From the NCBI GenBank assembly GCA_910585945.1, contig CAJUHZ010000003.1, positions 1 through 64,000 of the forward strand: DNA of 64,000 bases, in the 5' to 3' direction. Positions 1 to 8,092 of the stretch are shown piece after piece. The notes beneath the pieces were generated by a model that was not told where the DNA came from, searched no databases, and worked only from the letters and a program-made list of their open reading frames with translations. The first letter of the stretch is position 1. Every line of letters starts with the position of its first letter. The translations under genes were made by a program, and so were the position numbers. The DNA comes from an uncultured Bilophila sp. (GTDB lineage: Bacteria; Desulfobacterota; Desulfovibrionia; Desulfovibrionales; Desulfovibrionaceae).

Positions 1-51
1 AAACCTGACAGGGATCACTAACTTATCCTTGGTATCGTGAAGGGGGGACGG

Positions 52-774
52 TCACGCATGATCAAAGCTTTTGGCCGGAGCCTGATCCCCCGCGCAGACA
101 AAGGCGATCCGTCCGGCACAAAGCAATTGCTTGTAGAGAGTGATGCGGTGGTCCTCACCGATTTCGCGGTCAGCTTCGGCAATGGCCGCGTAGGCCGTGC
201 TGCTGGCCGGGTCCAAGACATGCGTGCAGTCCGAGCTTCTGCCGTCCATGCGGTGAAGGAGCAGGGCAAGGGCGTCCGGCCCGAGGGCGAGGCGTTCCAG
301 TCGCAGGCCGGCCGTGGCGGCCAGTGCGGCAAAGCCGTAGGCCGTATGATTGCGCAGGGATGCGGCGTGGTAGGGTTCAAGCTGGGCAAAGGAGCCGACG
401 AGCCGCCCTGCCGGTTTGAGAGCCCGGCGGAGTTCGGCCAGCAGGGCGCGGGGATCGGGCGCGCGATCCAGAAAGTCCTCACACAGAACCATGTCGAACG
501 TGGCGTCCGCAAAGGACAGGTGCCCCCGTCAAAGGGGATGACTTTCTCCTCATCGCTGTCGGGTTGGGCGGTCTGACTGGTCTGATTGACCAGACCCTGG
601 CTCAACTGGCTGAACCGATTGATTGGGCTGGCCGGGATGAGGTGAGGGGAGGCAGCGCGTCCAGTCCAGAGAGACCGCCGTCTGTCAGCTCCTAAGGTTG
701 CCGTAGGAACCTGCGCCGGACGTGCCTCCGGCGGCGTAGCGTTCGGACCAGTACCGGGCGGCATCAAAAGACAT
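52..774 (-). pseudogene. Class I SAM methyltransferase, broken
   Basis: This looks like a methyltransferase gene that no longer has one open frame. The start region (ATG at 774, minus strand) reads MSFDAARYWSERY then GGTSGAGSYG, the usual opening of a family of Desulfovibrio class I methyltransferases, but stops after 29 residues near 685. From about 525 to 52 another frame gives LSFADATFDMVLCEDFLDR followed by ALLAELRRALKPAGRLVGSF, the standard motif IV-V region of a SAM-dependent methyltransferase, ending at a TGA at 52-54. That frame has an in-frame stop just before it. The 160 bases between the two parts do not encode the expected glycine-rich SAM-binding motif I in any frame I can see. 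I infer decay by deletion and frameshift. A sequencing error could explain a frameshift but not the missing motif. Confidence 0.6.
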
Positions 775-1052
775 GGCTACTTCTTTTCGCGTCACGTCGC
801 GCGAGTGGTCTGGCGGGATATCCGGCAGGCGGTCACGTTGCAGTTTGGGGGCTGTCCGCTCCCTGGCCTGATTTACCCGCTCTGTCGCGCGGAGATGCAG
901 GGAAACTCGTTCCACTGTTTTCTATCTTGCCGGGCAGGGTTGCGCAATACCTCCCCCGTCCTGTGCGGGCGGAGCCTGAAAGCCCCGGCGCGGATCGAGT
1001 TCGCACGGGTCGCGTCGAAAAAAAATTTTTGAAAAAATGTGTCGATCTCCCC
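775..1052. other. Intergenic region, no gene seen
   Basis: About 280 bases lie between the broken methyltransferase start and the sigma-28 promoter of the next gene. The only open frames are short and do not resemble known proteins. It ends in an AT-rich run (about 1019-1040) directly upstream of the promoter, which could act as an UP-like element; that is inference. Confidence 0.4.
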
Positions 1053-1079
1053 TAAAGTTTTTTCGGTGTCTGCCGATAA
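1053..1079 (+). promoter_or_regulatory. Sigma-28 (FliA) promoter
   Basis: TAAAGTTT at 1053-1060 is followed by exactly 11 bases and then GCCGATAA at 1072-1079. This is an exact match to the enterobacterial FliA consensus in both boxes and spacing. The gene at 1105 starts 26 bases downstream, so the leader would be very short. The gene is therefore expected to be expressed with late flagellar genes. Confidence 0.92.
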
Positions 1080-1104
1080 CGGGGAGACAAGGGGGGGTGC
1101 GCCC

Positions 1105-1521
1105 ATGTCAATTCCTGTCGCATACACGCGGAACATGCTCCGCCAGTACAAGAACCAGATGGTAAGCAGCCGTACGCTGGCGTATCGGCAGCATGCTCTG
1201 CGCGCGGCGCGCGGGGAGGAGCCGCAGATCTCGCCGGAGGCGAAGCGGCAGATGCTTGTGCAACGGGTGGCGCGCGAGGTCTTCACCAACCTGCTCGCCA
1301 TCGGCAGCGAGAACCCGGTGGTGCTTGAGGCGCGCGAGGCCCTGAACAGGGAGTTCGGAACGGAACTCGAATTCTGCTATCTGCCCGGCGAGCTGGAAAT
1401 GGTGATCTACCGCAAGACGCCCTCGGGCGGCACGGAACGTCTTTCACCCAACGAGCAGACCGAAGCGGCAAGCCGCGCCTGGAAGATCATCCTCAAGATT
1501 GTGGATGAACACTGTTTTTGA
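1105..1521 (+). CDS. Flagellar-regulon small protein, DVU0524-like
   Basis: The protein has 138 residues, starts MSIPVAYTRNMLRQYKNQ and has no membrane segment. The opening and length resemble the DVU0524-type proteins that sit beside flgM in Desulfovibrio flagellar loci; I recall the family only roughly, so the name is tentative. The sequence is mostly charged and helical and has no catalytic motif I can see. The ATG at 1105 follows a run of seven Gs about seven bases upstream. The perfect sigma-28 promoter at 1053-1079 is the strongest evidence for a motility link. No other flagellar structural gene is nearby: the left neighbour is a decayed methyltransferase and the right neighbour is RNase J on the other strand. 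Confidence 0.7.
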   Translation: MSIPVAYTRNMLRQYKNQMVSSRTLAYRQHALRAARGEEPQISPEAKRQMLVQRVAREVFTNLLAIGSENPVVLEAREALNREFGTELEFCYLPGELEMVIYRKTPSGGTERLSPNEQTEAASRAWKIILKIVDEHCF

Positions 1522-1689
1522 TGCATCCCCGGCGTCTGCTCGCAAAGGCGGAGGCCGTTTGAAACGACGTGTCGCATGAAGGGTTGCACCGGACGCCGGC
1601 CCCGTTGGGAACGCCGGCCCGTTGATTTGCGGGAAGCCGCTTTCCCCCTCCCCACCAGTTTCCCCGGCAGGAGAAAAGGATTTTCTTGC

Positions 1690-1712
1690 GTGAACGTGCG
1701 GCGGACGTTCAC
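1690..1712 (-). terminator. Possible terminator of RNase J gene
   Basis: An 8-base perfect stem (GTGAACGT / ACGTTCAC) with a 7-base loop overlaps the stop codon of the RNase J gene. The run of Ts after it on the minus strand is poor, so termination here is only a possibility. Confidence 0.35.
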
Positions 1713-3370
1713 ACCTCGGTGATCGCGGGCACCACCACCGGATCGCGCCCCACCACCTTGCGGAAAAAACCGCGCAACGAGGCCCGGATGCGTTCGCCAA
1801 GGCGATGCGCCGTAAGGTCGGCTGTTCCTTCTTCAAAGAGATCGAGCACAAGGCACTTGGCGTCTTCCAGGATATGGCTGTACTGCTGTTCAAAGACAAA
1901 GCCCTTGGAGATCATGTCCGGCCCGTGCAGCAGTTCCCCGCTTTCTCCGTCGATCACGATCACCACCACCACCACGCCGTCCCCGCCGAGGAGCTGCCGC
2001 TCGCGCAGGACGAGGTTGCCCACGTCTCCCACTCCCTTGCCGTCCACCAGAATGGACGTGGCCGGAATTTTTTCCTCCAGCCGGTATTCTCCGTTCGGGA
2101 GCAGGGTCAGCGGCTGGCCGTCCTCCAGAATGCGGGCGCGCTCCGCGTCCACGCCGCATTCGCGGGCCAGTTCCCTGTGCTGAATGAGGTGGCGGTATTC
2201 GCCGTGGATGGGCACGAAGTAATGAGGCCGCACGGCTTCAAGCATGGCGCGCAGTTCGTCGCGCTTGGCATGGCCGGAGACGTGCACGAGCCGTGTGGCG
2301 TCGTGGCAGACATTGGCCCCCATGCGGTACATCTGGTTGATAAGACGGTTGACCGCGCGCGCGTTGCCGGGGATGACCCGGGAGGACATGATCACCGTGT
2401 CCCCTTCCCCGATGGAGAGGTTACGGTGTTCGCCCGTGGCGATTCGGGAAAGGGCCGAGAAGGGTTCACCCTGCGATCCCGTGGCGATCAGTGTCGTGCG
2501 CTCCGGCGGCAGATCGGCCACGGTCTGATCCGTCAGCAGTTCGGGCGGCATTCGCAGAAAGCCGAGTTCCCGCGCGCGCTCGATATTGTTGATGAGGCTG
2601 CGCCCGCTGACCACCACCGCCCGCCCAAACGCCGCGGCCATGTCGAACACCATCTGGATGCGTTCGATATGGCTTGAAAAAAGGGTGATGACGATCCTGC
2701 CCCGCGCGTTGCTGAAAATGTCGTGGAATGTTTCGCGCACCCGCCGTTCCGGTTCGGTATGGCCTTCGCTTTCGGCATTGGTTGAGTCCGAAAGGAGGAG
2801 CCGTACCCCCTCCGGGCCGGCAAAGGCGCGGAAGGCCGCCAGATCCGTGCCCACGCCCTCCATCGGGCAGGGATCGATCTTGAAATCGCCTGTATGGACG
2901 ACTTTGCCCACCGGCGTGTCCACGGCCAGCGCAAAGCCCTGCGGTATGGAGTGGCTGACCGGCATGAAGCGGAAGGTCATGCCCGCAAGCGTGAGATCGT
3001 GCCGGGCGTCGACCGTGACAAGGTTGGCGCGATCAAGGATGCCCCGCTCGCGCAACTTGTGGCTGACAAGCGCGAGGGTGAAGGGCGAGCCGTAGATCGT
3101 CAGCCCCCTGGCGAAAGTCACAAGCCACGGCGTCGCGCCGATATGATCTTCATGCCCATGCGTGAGAACAACGCCGGCGAGCCGTTCTCTCCTGGCCAGA
3201 ATGGCGTCCAGAGGGGGAATGACTGTGTCTACGCCCAACTGCTGTTCATCGGGGAACATGATTCCGCAATCAACAAGCACGGAACCTTCGGGCGTATCCC
3301 AGATCTGACAGTTCAGGCCGATTTCGCCAAGCCCTCCCAGGGGCGTTATGGTCAGGTACGAATCCGTCAT
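1709..3370 (-). CDS. rnj: Ribonuclease J
   Basis: This is a metallo-beta-lactamase/beta-CASP ribonuclease of 553 residues, the usual RNase J length. It opens LTITPLGGLGEIGLNC, has the zinc-binding HGHEDHIG at residues 71-78, and continues through beta-CASP motifs such as HVSGHA and PIHGEYRHL. RNase J carries out 5'-3' exonucleolytic and endonucleolytic RNA processing and decay in the cytoplasm. A longer reading frame begins at 3475, but the ATG at 3370 is preceded by GGGAGGAG at good spacing and matches the family's start. It lies downstream of rplM-rpsI on the same strand, separated by a terminator and a degenerate repeat, so it probably has its own promoter. Confidence 0.95.
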   Translation of the reverse strand: MTDSYLTITPLGGLGEIGLNCQIWDTPEGSVLVDCGIMFPDEQQLGVDTVIPPLDAILARRERLAGVVLTHGHEDHIGATPWLVTFARGLTIYGSPFTLALVSHKLRERGILDRANLVTVDARHDLTLAGMTFRFMPVSHSIPQGFALAVDTPVGKVVHTGDFKIDPCPMEGVGTDLAAFRAFAGPEGVRLLLSDSTNAESEGHTEPERRVRETFHDIFSNARGRIVITLFSSHIERIQMVFDMAAAFGRAVVVSGRSLINNIERARELGFLRMPPELLTDQTVADLPPERTTLIATGSQGEPFSALSRIATGEHRNLSIGEGDTVIMSSRVIPGNARAVNRLINQMYRMGANVCHDATRLVHVSGHAKRDELRAMLEAVRPHYFVPIHGEYRHLIQHRELARECGVDAERARILEDGQPLTLLPNGEYRLEEKIPATSILVDGKGVGDVGNLVLRERQLLGGDGVVVVVIVIDGESGELLHGPDMISKGFVFEQQYSHILEDAKCLVLDLFEEGTADLTAHRLGERIRASLRGFFRKVVGRDPVVVPAITEV

Positions 3371-3478
3371 GCTCCTCCCGATGCCCGCGCGCCGCGCGCA
3401 GGCCGAAAGCCTCGTTTTCCGGCGAGCGGGCTTCTCGTCCAAAACCAGGTCAACCTCATCAACCGCCTGCTGCAATGC

Positions 3479-3615
3479 CGCCTTGTCGCGTCCGGCGGCG
3501 TCGCAAGGTCAGCATTGACTGTACGGGCGATACAGCTTCGTCCAATGTGCGCTTTGCCGGCTGGAAACATTCGGTTTCTTGCGGACGGCGTTTTCATGAG
3601 GTCCGCCCCCGGATT
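3479..3615 (+). repeat. Degenerate copy of the GGGTCAGCCCTCAT element family
   Basis: This stretch aligns with the inner and right parts of the intact element at 50931-51105. Shared segments include CGTCCGGCGGCGT, CAATGT..GC and a right end reading GGCGTTTTCATGAGG. The left terminal repeat is missing. It lies between the rpsI terminator and the RNase J start and may contain or displace the RNase J promoter. Confidence 0.65.
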
Positions 3616-3717
3616 TCAGGCAAGACATGCCGCCAGATGAAAACGGGCGTGCTTCGGGGCATTGGCCTGATTCCGGCCAGGGCGTTATTGCCATGAGAGT
3701 CAAAACAAAACTCCAAA

Positions 3718-3739
3718 AGGCCGGGGTTGCCCCCGGCCT
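3718..3739 (-). terminator. Intrinsic terminator after rpsI
   Basis: A 9-base stem (AGGCCGGGG / CCCCGGCCT) with a 4-base loop lies about 30 bases beyond the rpsI stop. On the minus strand it is followed by TTTT and a second T-rich stretch. It closes the rplM-rpsI operon. Confidence 0.8.
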
Positions 3740-3768
3740 GGAGAGAACAGCGAAGAAACGCCGCCCGA

Positions 3769-4161
3769 TTAACGCTTGGAATACTGATAGCGGGCGCGAG
3801 CGGCGCGCTGACCGTATTTTTTGCGTTCTTTCTTGCGGGCGTCACGCGTCAGCAGCCCGGCGCGCTTCAAGGTGGGGCGCAGGGCCGGATCGTTTTCAAG
3901 CAGCGCGCGGGAAATGCCGTGGCGCACCGCTTCGGCCTGGCCGGTCACGCCGCCGCCGCACACGTTGACCTTCACGTCAAACTTGTCCAGCAGCTTGGTG
4001 ATCGCCAGGGGCTGGCGGATGATCATCTGGAGGGTTTTGCGCGGAAAATAATCTTCCACACTCCGCCCATTGATTTCAATGTTGCCGCTTCCGGCGTACA
4101 GGCGGGTCCGAGCCGTGGCTGTTTTGCGACGGCCCGTGCCGTAATCGAATTCGGTGGACAT
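3769..4161 (-). CDS. rpsI: 30S ribosomal protein S9
   Basis: S9 of the small ribosomal subunit, 130 residues, normal length. It begins FDYGTGRRKTATARTRLY and ends with the basic KKYGQRAARARYQYSKR tail that reaches toward the P-site tRNA. It is 15 bases downstream of rplM on the same strand, the near-universal rplM-rpsI pair, and is followed by a strong terminator. Confidence 0.98.
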   Translation of the reverse strand: MSTEFDYGTGRRKTATARTRLYAGSGNIEINGRSVEDYFPRKTLQMIIRQPLAITKLLDKFDVKVNVCGGGVTGQAEAVRHGISRALLENDPALRPTLKRAGLLTRDARKKERKKYGQRAARARYQYSKR

Positions 4162-4176
4162 GAATGACTCCTGACC

Positions 4177-4611
4177 TTAGTACTGGAGGGTCAACTGTTT
4201 CGGGTTCTGCGCCGTATGCGGATGCGTGGGGCCGGCGTAGACCTTGAGCTTTTTCAGCATCGCCCTGCCAAGGCGGTTTTTGGGGAGCATGCCGCGCACG
4301 GCGATGGTGAGCGCCTCGGCGGGTTTGGCGGCCAGGAGCTTGCCGAGCGTCGTTTCGCGCAAGCCGCCCACATAGCCGGAGTGATTGTAATACTTCTTGG
4401 TTGCGAGTTTTGTCCCGGTCACGCGGATTTTCTCGCAATTCACCACGACGATAAAGTCGCCGTTGTCCATATGCGGAGCGAATTCGGGTTTGTGCTTGCC
4501 GCGGAGGCGGTGAGCAATCTGCGCGGCAAGACGGCCGAGAATCTGATTTTCGGCATCCACCACGAACCACTGGTGGTCAATATGCTCCGGTGTGGGGCTG
4601 AACGTCTTCAT
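4177..4611 (-). CDS. rplM: 50S ribosomal protein L13
   Basis: L13 of the large subunit, 144 residues, normal length. It starts MKTFSPTPEHIDHQWFVVDA and contains GRLAAQIAHRLRGKHKPEF and RGMLPKNRLGRAMLKKLKVY, typical of the family. The ATG at 4611 has GAGGAGA upstream; an upstream in-frame start at 4704 is not supported by the family. It is first gene of the rplM-rpsI operon. Confidence 0.98.
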   Translation of the reverse strand: MKTFSPTPEHIDHQWFVVDAENQILGRLAAQIAHRLRGKHKPEFAPHMDNGDFIVVVNCEKIRVTGTKLATKKYYNHSGYVGGLRETTLGKLLAAKPAEALTIAVRGMLPKNRLGRAMLKKLKVYAGPTHPHTAQNPKQLTLQY

Positions 4612-4888
4612 GCTGAAGCGTCTCCTCTGCTTGATCGCGTACTCCGCAATCTGAAAAAATCTTGTGGAACGCGGTTTATAGAATGGAGAAAGGGTGATTG
4701 TCAAGCGCCCCCGGCCGATTTTCCGGGGCGCGGGCAGGGCGGCCGGCGTCGGGCGGGCCTGCCCCCTTGAAATCGCCCCGCGCCGCGTCTACAACATATG
4801 TTCATGAATCGCCTTTCCGGGGGATTCGTTGCCAGGGATTGTTTGTCGGAAAATGCGGTTTTTGACCAGGGCCTTGCCAGGAGGGATC
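4612..4888. promoter_or_regulatory. Divergent control region of rplM and the HD-domain gene
   Basis: This 277-base gap separates rplM (minus) from the HD-domain gene (plus) and must hold both promoters. A GC-rich inverted repeat, GCGCCCC / GGGGCGC at about 4706-4731, lies in the rplM leader side and could be a structured leader; L13 leaders are autoregulated in other bacteria, so this is only an analogy. I see no convincing -35/-10 pair. Confidence 0.4.
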
Positions 4889-6160
4889 ATGTCAGCCATT
4901 CGAAAGAGCCTGCTGCAACTCATGTTTTCGGGATCCTGCATGCGCCGGTGGAACGACAAGCTCCGCCCGGTGGAGCTGTACGAAATCGACAAGCAGGCGC
5001 ACAAGATGATTGTGGCCTGGATGCTCACGCTGCTGAACAGCCGGGAGCCGGACGCCGCCAGGGATATCGATCTCCAATATGAGGTGGTGGAGGGCGGCCT
5101 TTTCGATTACCTCTACCGGCTGGTCATCACCGACATCAAGCCGCCCGTATTCTATAAAATCTGTGAAAACAGGCAGGACCGCGCCAAGCTTACGGAATGG
5201 GTGCTCGGCGAACTCCGCCCGGTGGTGGAGCCGCTGAACGCCGGCTTCTGGGAGCGCCTCCGCGCCTATCACGGCGAACGCGATCGCTCCGGCCTTGCCG
5301 ACCGCATCCTGCGCGCCGCGCACCTCTACGCTTCGGGCTGGGAATACAACGTCATCCGGCCGTTCAACGCCTTTGACGAGGAGGCGGACTACATCGCCGG
5401 CTCGTTCGTCTCCCAGCTTGGCGAAATGAAAGATCTCAAGGGGATGGACGATCTCATGGCCGGCGAAAACTTTTTCAGCGACGGACCTTCGGCCCTGGGG
5501 CGTTTCGCGCGGCTGTGCGGTCAGCTCCGCTTTCAGATCCGTTGGGCGGAAACCTCGCGCATTCCGGAAACTTCCGTGCTTGGTCACATGTTTCTGGTAG
5601 GGGGCTACGCCTATTTTTGCAGCCTTGTCGTCGGGGCCTGCCGGGCGCGCAGCGTCAACAATTTCTTTGCCGGGCTTTTTCATGACTTGCCGGAACTTCT
5701 GACGCGCGACATCATCACCCCCGTCAAGCGTTCGGTGGATCAACTGCCCGCGCTGATCCGCGCCTACGAGCTTGAGGAACTGGAAACGCGCGTCTTCGGC
5801 CCTCTGCAAGCGGCCGGGCTGGACGCTCTGGCGCTCCGGCTCCGGTATTACCTCGGGCTTCTCGGTGACGTGCAGTCGGAATTTGAGGAGACCGTGCGCG
5901 ACGCGTCCGGCGTGCGCCGGCTTGTCTCCTTTGAGGATCTTCACGCCAACGGCAACGCCAATGCCCTTGATCCCAAGGACGGGCGGCTGCTCAAGGCGTG
6001 CGACAGTCTGGCCGCCTTCATGGAGGCGCACGCCTCCATCCGCAATGGCGTGTCTTCCACCGGCCTGTACGAGGCATTGACCCGCATCCGCGCCAGCTTC
6101 CGCCAGCAACCGCCTTTGGGCGCGCTTTCGCTCGCCACGCTGCTCGCGGATTTTGATTAG
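4889..6160 (+). CDS. HD-domain phosphohydrolase (YfbR-like)
   Basis: A 423-residue protein with a central HD metal-dependent phosphohydrolase domain. The signature is visible as ETSVLGHMFLVGGYAYF (metal His), then FFAGLFHDLPELLTRDIITP, the HD pair followed by an acidic helix and the T-D-x-x-T-P-V-K segment seen in YfbR/HD_3 enzymes, which act on nucleotides. The N-terminal 200 residues are an extension I do not recognise. The ATG at 4889 has AGGAGG eight bases upstream. The gene ends in TAG at 6158-6160, and this TAG is also the first bases of a multi-hairpin element. Substrate is unknown. Confidence 0.8.
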   Translation: MSAIRKSLLQLMFSGSCMRRWNDKLRPVELYEIDKQAHKMIVAWMLTLLNSREPDAARDIDLQYEVVEGGLFDYLYRLVITDIKPPVFYKICENRQDRAKLTEWVLGELRPVVEPLNAGFWERLRAYHGERDRSGLADRILRAAHLYASGWEYNVIRPFNAFDEEADYIAGSFVSQLGEMKDLKGMDDLMAGENFFSDGPSALGRFARLCGQLRFQIRWAETSRIPETSVLGHMFLVGGYAYFCSLVVGACRARSVNNFFAGLFHDLPELLTRDIITPVKRSVDQLPALIRAYELEELETRVFGPLQAAGLDALALRLRYYLGLLGDVQSEFEETVRDASGVRRLVSFEDLHANGNANALDPKDGRLLKACDSLAAFMEAHASIRNGVSSTGLYEALTRIRASFRQQPPLGALSLATLLADFD

Positions 6161-6309
6161 AAGTCATTTCATGATTCGTATGAAATACTTCTACCGCCAG
6201 ACGAAAGTCTGGCGCGGCGCGAAAAGCGCCGTGAATGAGCCAAAAACCACGTTTTTTGGCGAATGATCTTCATAATTCAGCCCAAAGGCTGAATTATGAA
6301 ATGAGTTCT
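6159..6309 (+). repeat. Multi-hairpin element, type AGAAGTCATTTCAT
   Basis: Five stem-loops follow in order: H1 6159-6193; H2 CGCCAGAC-gaaa-GTCTGGCG at 6195-6214; H3 GGCGC-GCGCC at 6216-6230; core hairpin H4 (GCCAAAAA / TTTTTTGGC) about 6239-6260; H5 TTCATAATTCAGCC / GGCTGAATTATGAA at 6269-6300. The ends form a 14-base inverted repeat with one mismatch. The left end overlaps the TAG stop of the HD gene. The same architecture recurs at 15681, 39354 and elsewhere. Confidence 0.85.
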
Positions 6310-6331
6310 GGGGGCAGTCGGACTTTCCCGC

Positions 6332-6487
6332 CTAGTGTCTAATTGCAAAAATTCTGCGCAGAATTCTGCGCAGAATTTCTGCAGGATCGTTCGCGAAAAA
6401 ACGTGGTTTTTCGCTCACTCACGGCGGCTACGCCGCCGTAAAACCCTTACGGGTTTTGTAGTGTCTACTTTTGCAAGTAGACACTAG
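6332..6487 (-). repeat. Multi-hairpin element, type CTAGTGTCTA
   Basis: Read on the minus strand the order is: terminal hairpin AGTGTCTACTT / AAGTAGACACT, AAAACCC-gtaa-GGGTTTT, a GGCGGC-GCCGCC stem, the core hairpin CGAAAAA / TTTTTCG, then a final hairpin of repeated GCAGAATT units. Both ends share CTAGTGTCTA-N-TTGCAAAA as inverted repeats. The terminal CTAG supplies the TAG stop codon of uppP (6484-6486). The GGGTTTT hairpin could also end uppP transcription. Near-identical copies lie at 13302-13445 and 39354-39498. Confidence 0.88.
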
Positions 6488-7284
6488 CGCAGGAAGATGT
6501 AGACCAGCGGCGCGAGCGCCAGGCGGTACCAGGCGAAGGGGCGCAGGGTCAGTCTGCCCACCAGGGCGATGAAGGCGCGAATGGCCAGCAGGGCAAAAAG
6601 AAAGGAAAACACCATGCCGGAGGCGAAAAGCGGCACGTCTTCGGGGGTGAAGAGCGCCCATGTTTTCAGCAGTTCGTAGCCGGTGGCGCCAATCATGATG
6701 GGCACGGCCGCAATGAAGGAATACTCCGCCGCGACGTCGCGCCGAGCGCCGAGCAGCATCCCTCCCATGATGGTTGACCCCGATCGCGAGAAGCCCGGCC
6801 ACAGGGCAAGGCACTGGCACAGCCCTATGCCCAGGGCCATGCGCGGCGTCACGTCGTCCAGGCTCAGGCACACGGGCGGGCGCGCCGCGCTGCGTTTTTC
6901 GATCAGCAGCATGAGAAGCGCGCCCACGGCCAGCGCCGCCGCCACGCTTGCCGGCGTGAACAGGGTCTTGATATGCGAGCGCAGGAGCAGTCCGGCCGCA
7001 CAGGCGGGGAGGGTGGTCAGCAGGAGCAGGCCGATGCCCCGTTTCCCGGCAAGGCCGGAGCGTCCCTTTGGACACAGCAGCCCAAGAAAGCGCTGCCGGT
7101 ACAGAACCGCCACCGCCAGAATGGAACCGAGCTGAATGGCCACGCTGAACGTGCTCGCCTTGTCCCCGGTGAAGCCGAGCAGATTCCCGGCAATGACCAG
7201 GTGGCCGGTGGAAGAAATGGGGAGGAACTCGGTAAGCCCCTGCACAGCGCCCATGATGAAGCCGACGGAAAGCCAGGAATCCAT
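6484..7284 (-). CDS. uppP: Undecaprenyl-diphosphate phosphatase
   Basis: An inner-membrane protein of 266 residues that dephosphorylates undecaprenyl diphosphate to recycle the lipid carrier for peptidoglycan and other envelope polymers. The family motifs are intact: QGLTEFLPISSTGHL at residues 15-29 and PGFSRSGSTI in the middle, among about eight hydrophobic helices. The gene starts three bases after the stop of the TetR regulator, so the two are surely one transcript. Its TAG stop is the terminal CTAG of a multi-hairpin element. Confidence 0.96.
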   Translation of the reverse strand: MDSWLSVGFIMGAVQGLTEFLPISSTGHLVIAGNLLGFTGDKASTFSVAIQLGSILAVAVLYRQRFLGLLCPKGRSGLAGKRGIGLLLLTTLPACAAGLLLRSHIKTLFTPASVAAALAVGALLMLLIEKRSAARPPVCLSLDDVTPRMALGIGLCQCLALWPGFSRSGSTIMGGMLLGARRDVAAEYSFIAAVPIMIGATGYELLKTWALFTPEDVPLFASGMVFSFLFALLAIRAFIALVGRLTLRPFAWYRLALAPLVYIFLR

Positions 7285-7287
7285 ATT

Positions 7288-7872
7288 CTACTCGCAGGAA
7301 TCGCAGGGGGTGATGGCGCGCGCCACGAAATGCACGGCTTCCTCATAGAGCCGGGGCGGCGCGTAGGGCGTCAGCACGCGGGTACGGTTGACGCCAACGA
7401 CCATGGACATGATGAGCTGCACGGTTTGCGGCACAGGCAGATCGCGGATGGAGCCGTCTTCAATGCCGCGCCACAGTTCCTGTTCCAGCACCAGGTGCAC
7501 TTCATTGAACTTGCGGAACATGATGTCCCGCTCGGCGCCGGTTTTCATGTCGCTGTACGGCGAGCAGCGGACGAGAACCAGCCAGTTGGAGTTCGGGTCC
7601 ACCGAAAAATCAAGATAGGCGGTGGTGAAGTTGAGCACGCCTTCCCGGCCGGTTTTCCCTTTGGCGCAGGCTTCGCGCAGGACGCCGAGAAACTCGTTCA
7701 ACACATCCATGCCGGCGGCGAGAAAAAGTTTTTCCTTGTTGCCGTAGTGGTGTGTGAGCAGGCCGAGCGCCACGCCCGCCCGTTCGGAAATTTTTTTGAA
7801 TGTGGTTTCCGCGTAGCCGTATTCGCCAAAAAGCTCCTTGGCCGCTTTCAGCAGCGCTTCCTTTTTTGTCAT
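7288..7872 (-). CDS. TetR-family transcriptional regulator
   Basis: A 194-residue TetR-type repressor. The N-terminal helix-turn-helix reads AAKELFGEYGYAETTFKKIS then GVALGLLTHHYGNKEKLF, matching TetR_N. The C-terminal ligand domain is generic. The ATG at 7872 has GGGGGAGC upstream; a longer frame from 7911 lacks a site. It is first in an operon with uppP (3-base gap), so it probably controls its own and uppP expression, perhaps in response to envelope stress; the ligand cannot be read from sequence. Confidence 0.9.
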   Translation of the reverse strand: MTKKEALLKAAKELFGEYGYAETTFKKISERAGVALGLLTHHYGNKEKLFLAAGMDVLNEFLGVLREACAKGKTGREGVLNFTTAYLDFSVDPNSNWLVLVRCSPYSDMKTGAERDIMFRKFNEVHLVLEQELWRGIEDGSIRDLPVPQTVQLIMSMVVGVNRTRVLTPYAPPRLYEEAVHFVARAITPCDSCE

Positions 7873-8011
7873 GCAGGCTCCCCCTTCGGCGGCCGCTGCC
7901 AGTCTGATCAATCAACCGGTTTCATAACGTCGCCTTGGGGCTTCGTCAACGTGCGGGCGCGTCAGAGCTTTTCAGGTTCGGGGTCCGGATTCCGGCATTG
8001 CGGCGAAAAGG

Positions 8012-8054
8012 CGTCGGGGCAATTCCCCATGCGCCATGCGGAATTGCCCCGACG
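8012..8054. terminator. Long hairpin after the ClC gene
   Basis: A perfect 15-base inverted repeat (CGTCGGGGCAATTCC at 8012-8026 and its complement at 8040-8054) with a 13-base loop lies just past the ClC channel stop and upstream of the tetR gene. There is no T-run, so it may be a processing or stabilising structure rather than a classical terminator. Confidence 0.5.
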
Positions 8055-8092
8055 GGAGAAACGGGCGGCGGGCTGGACGGGGGCAATGCCCC

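Noticed and set aside
1932..5000. Long plus-strand frames opposite the RNase J, rpsI and rplM genes
   Set aside because: These are shadow frames of well-identified genes, with no start signals or family matches.
7914..7921. AACCGGTT palindrome upstream of tetR as an operator
   Set aside because: Eight bases with no extended dyad symmetry; expected often by chance in GC-rich DNA.
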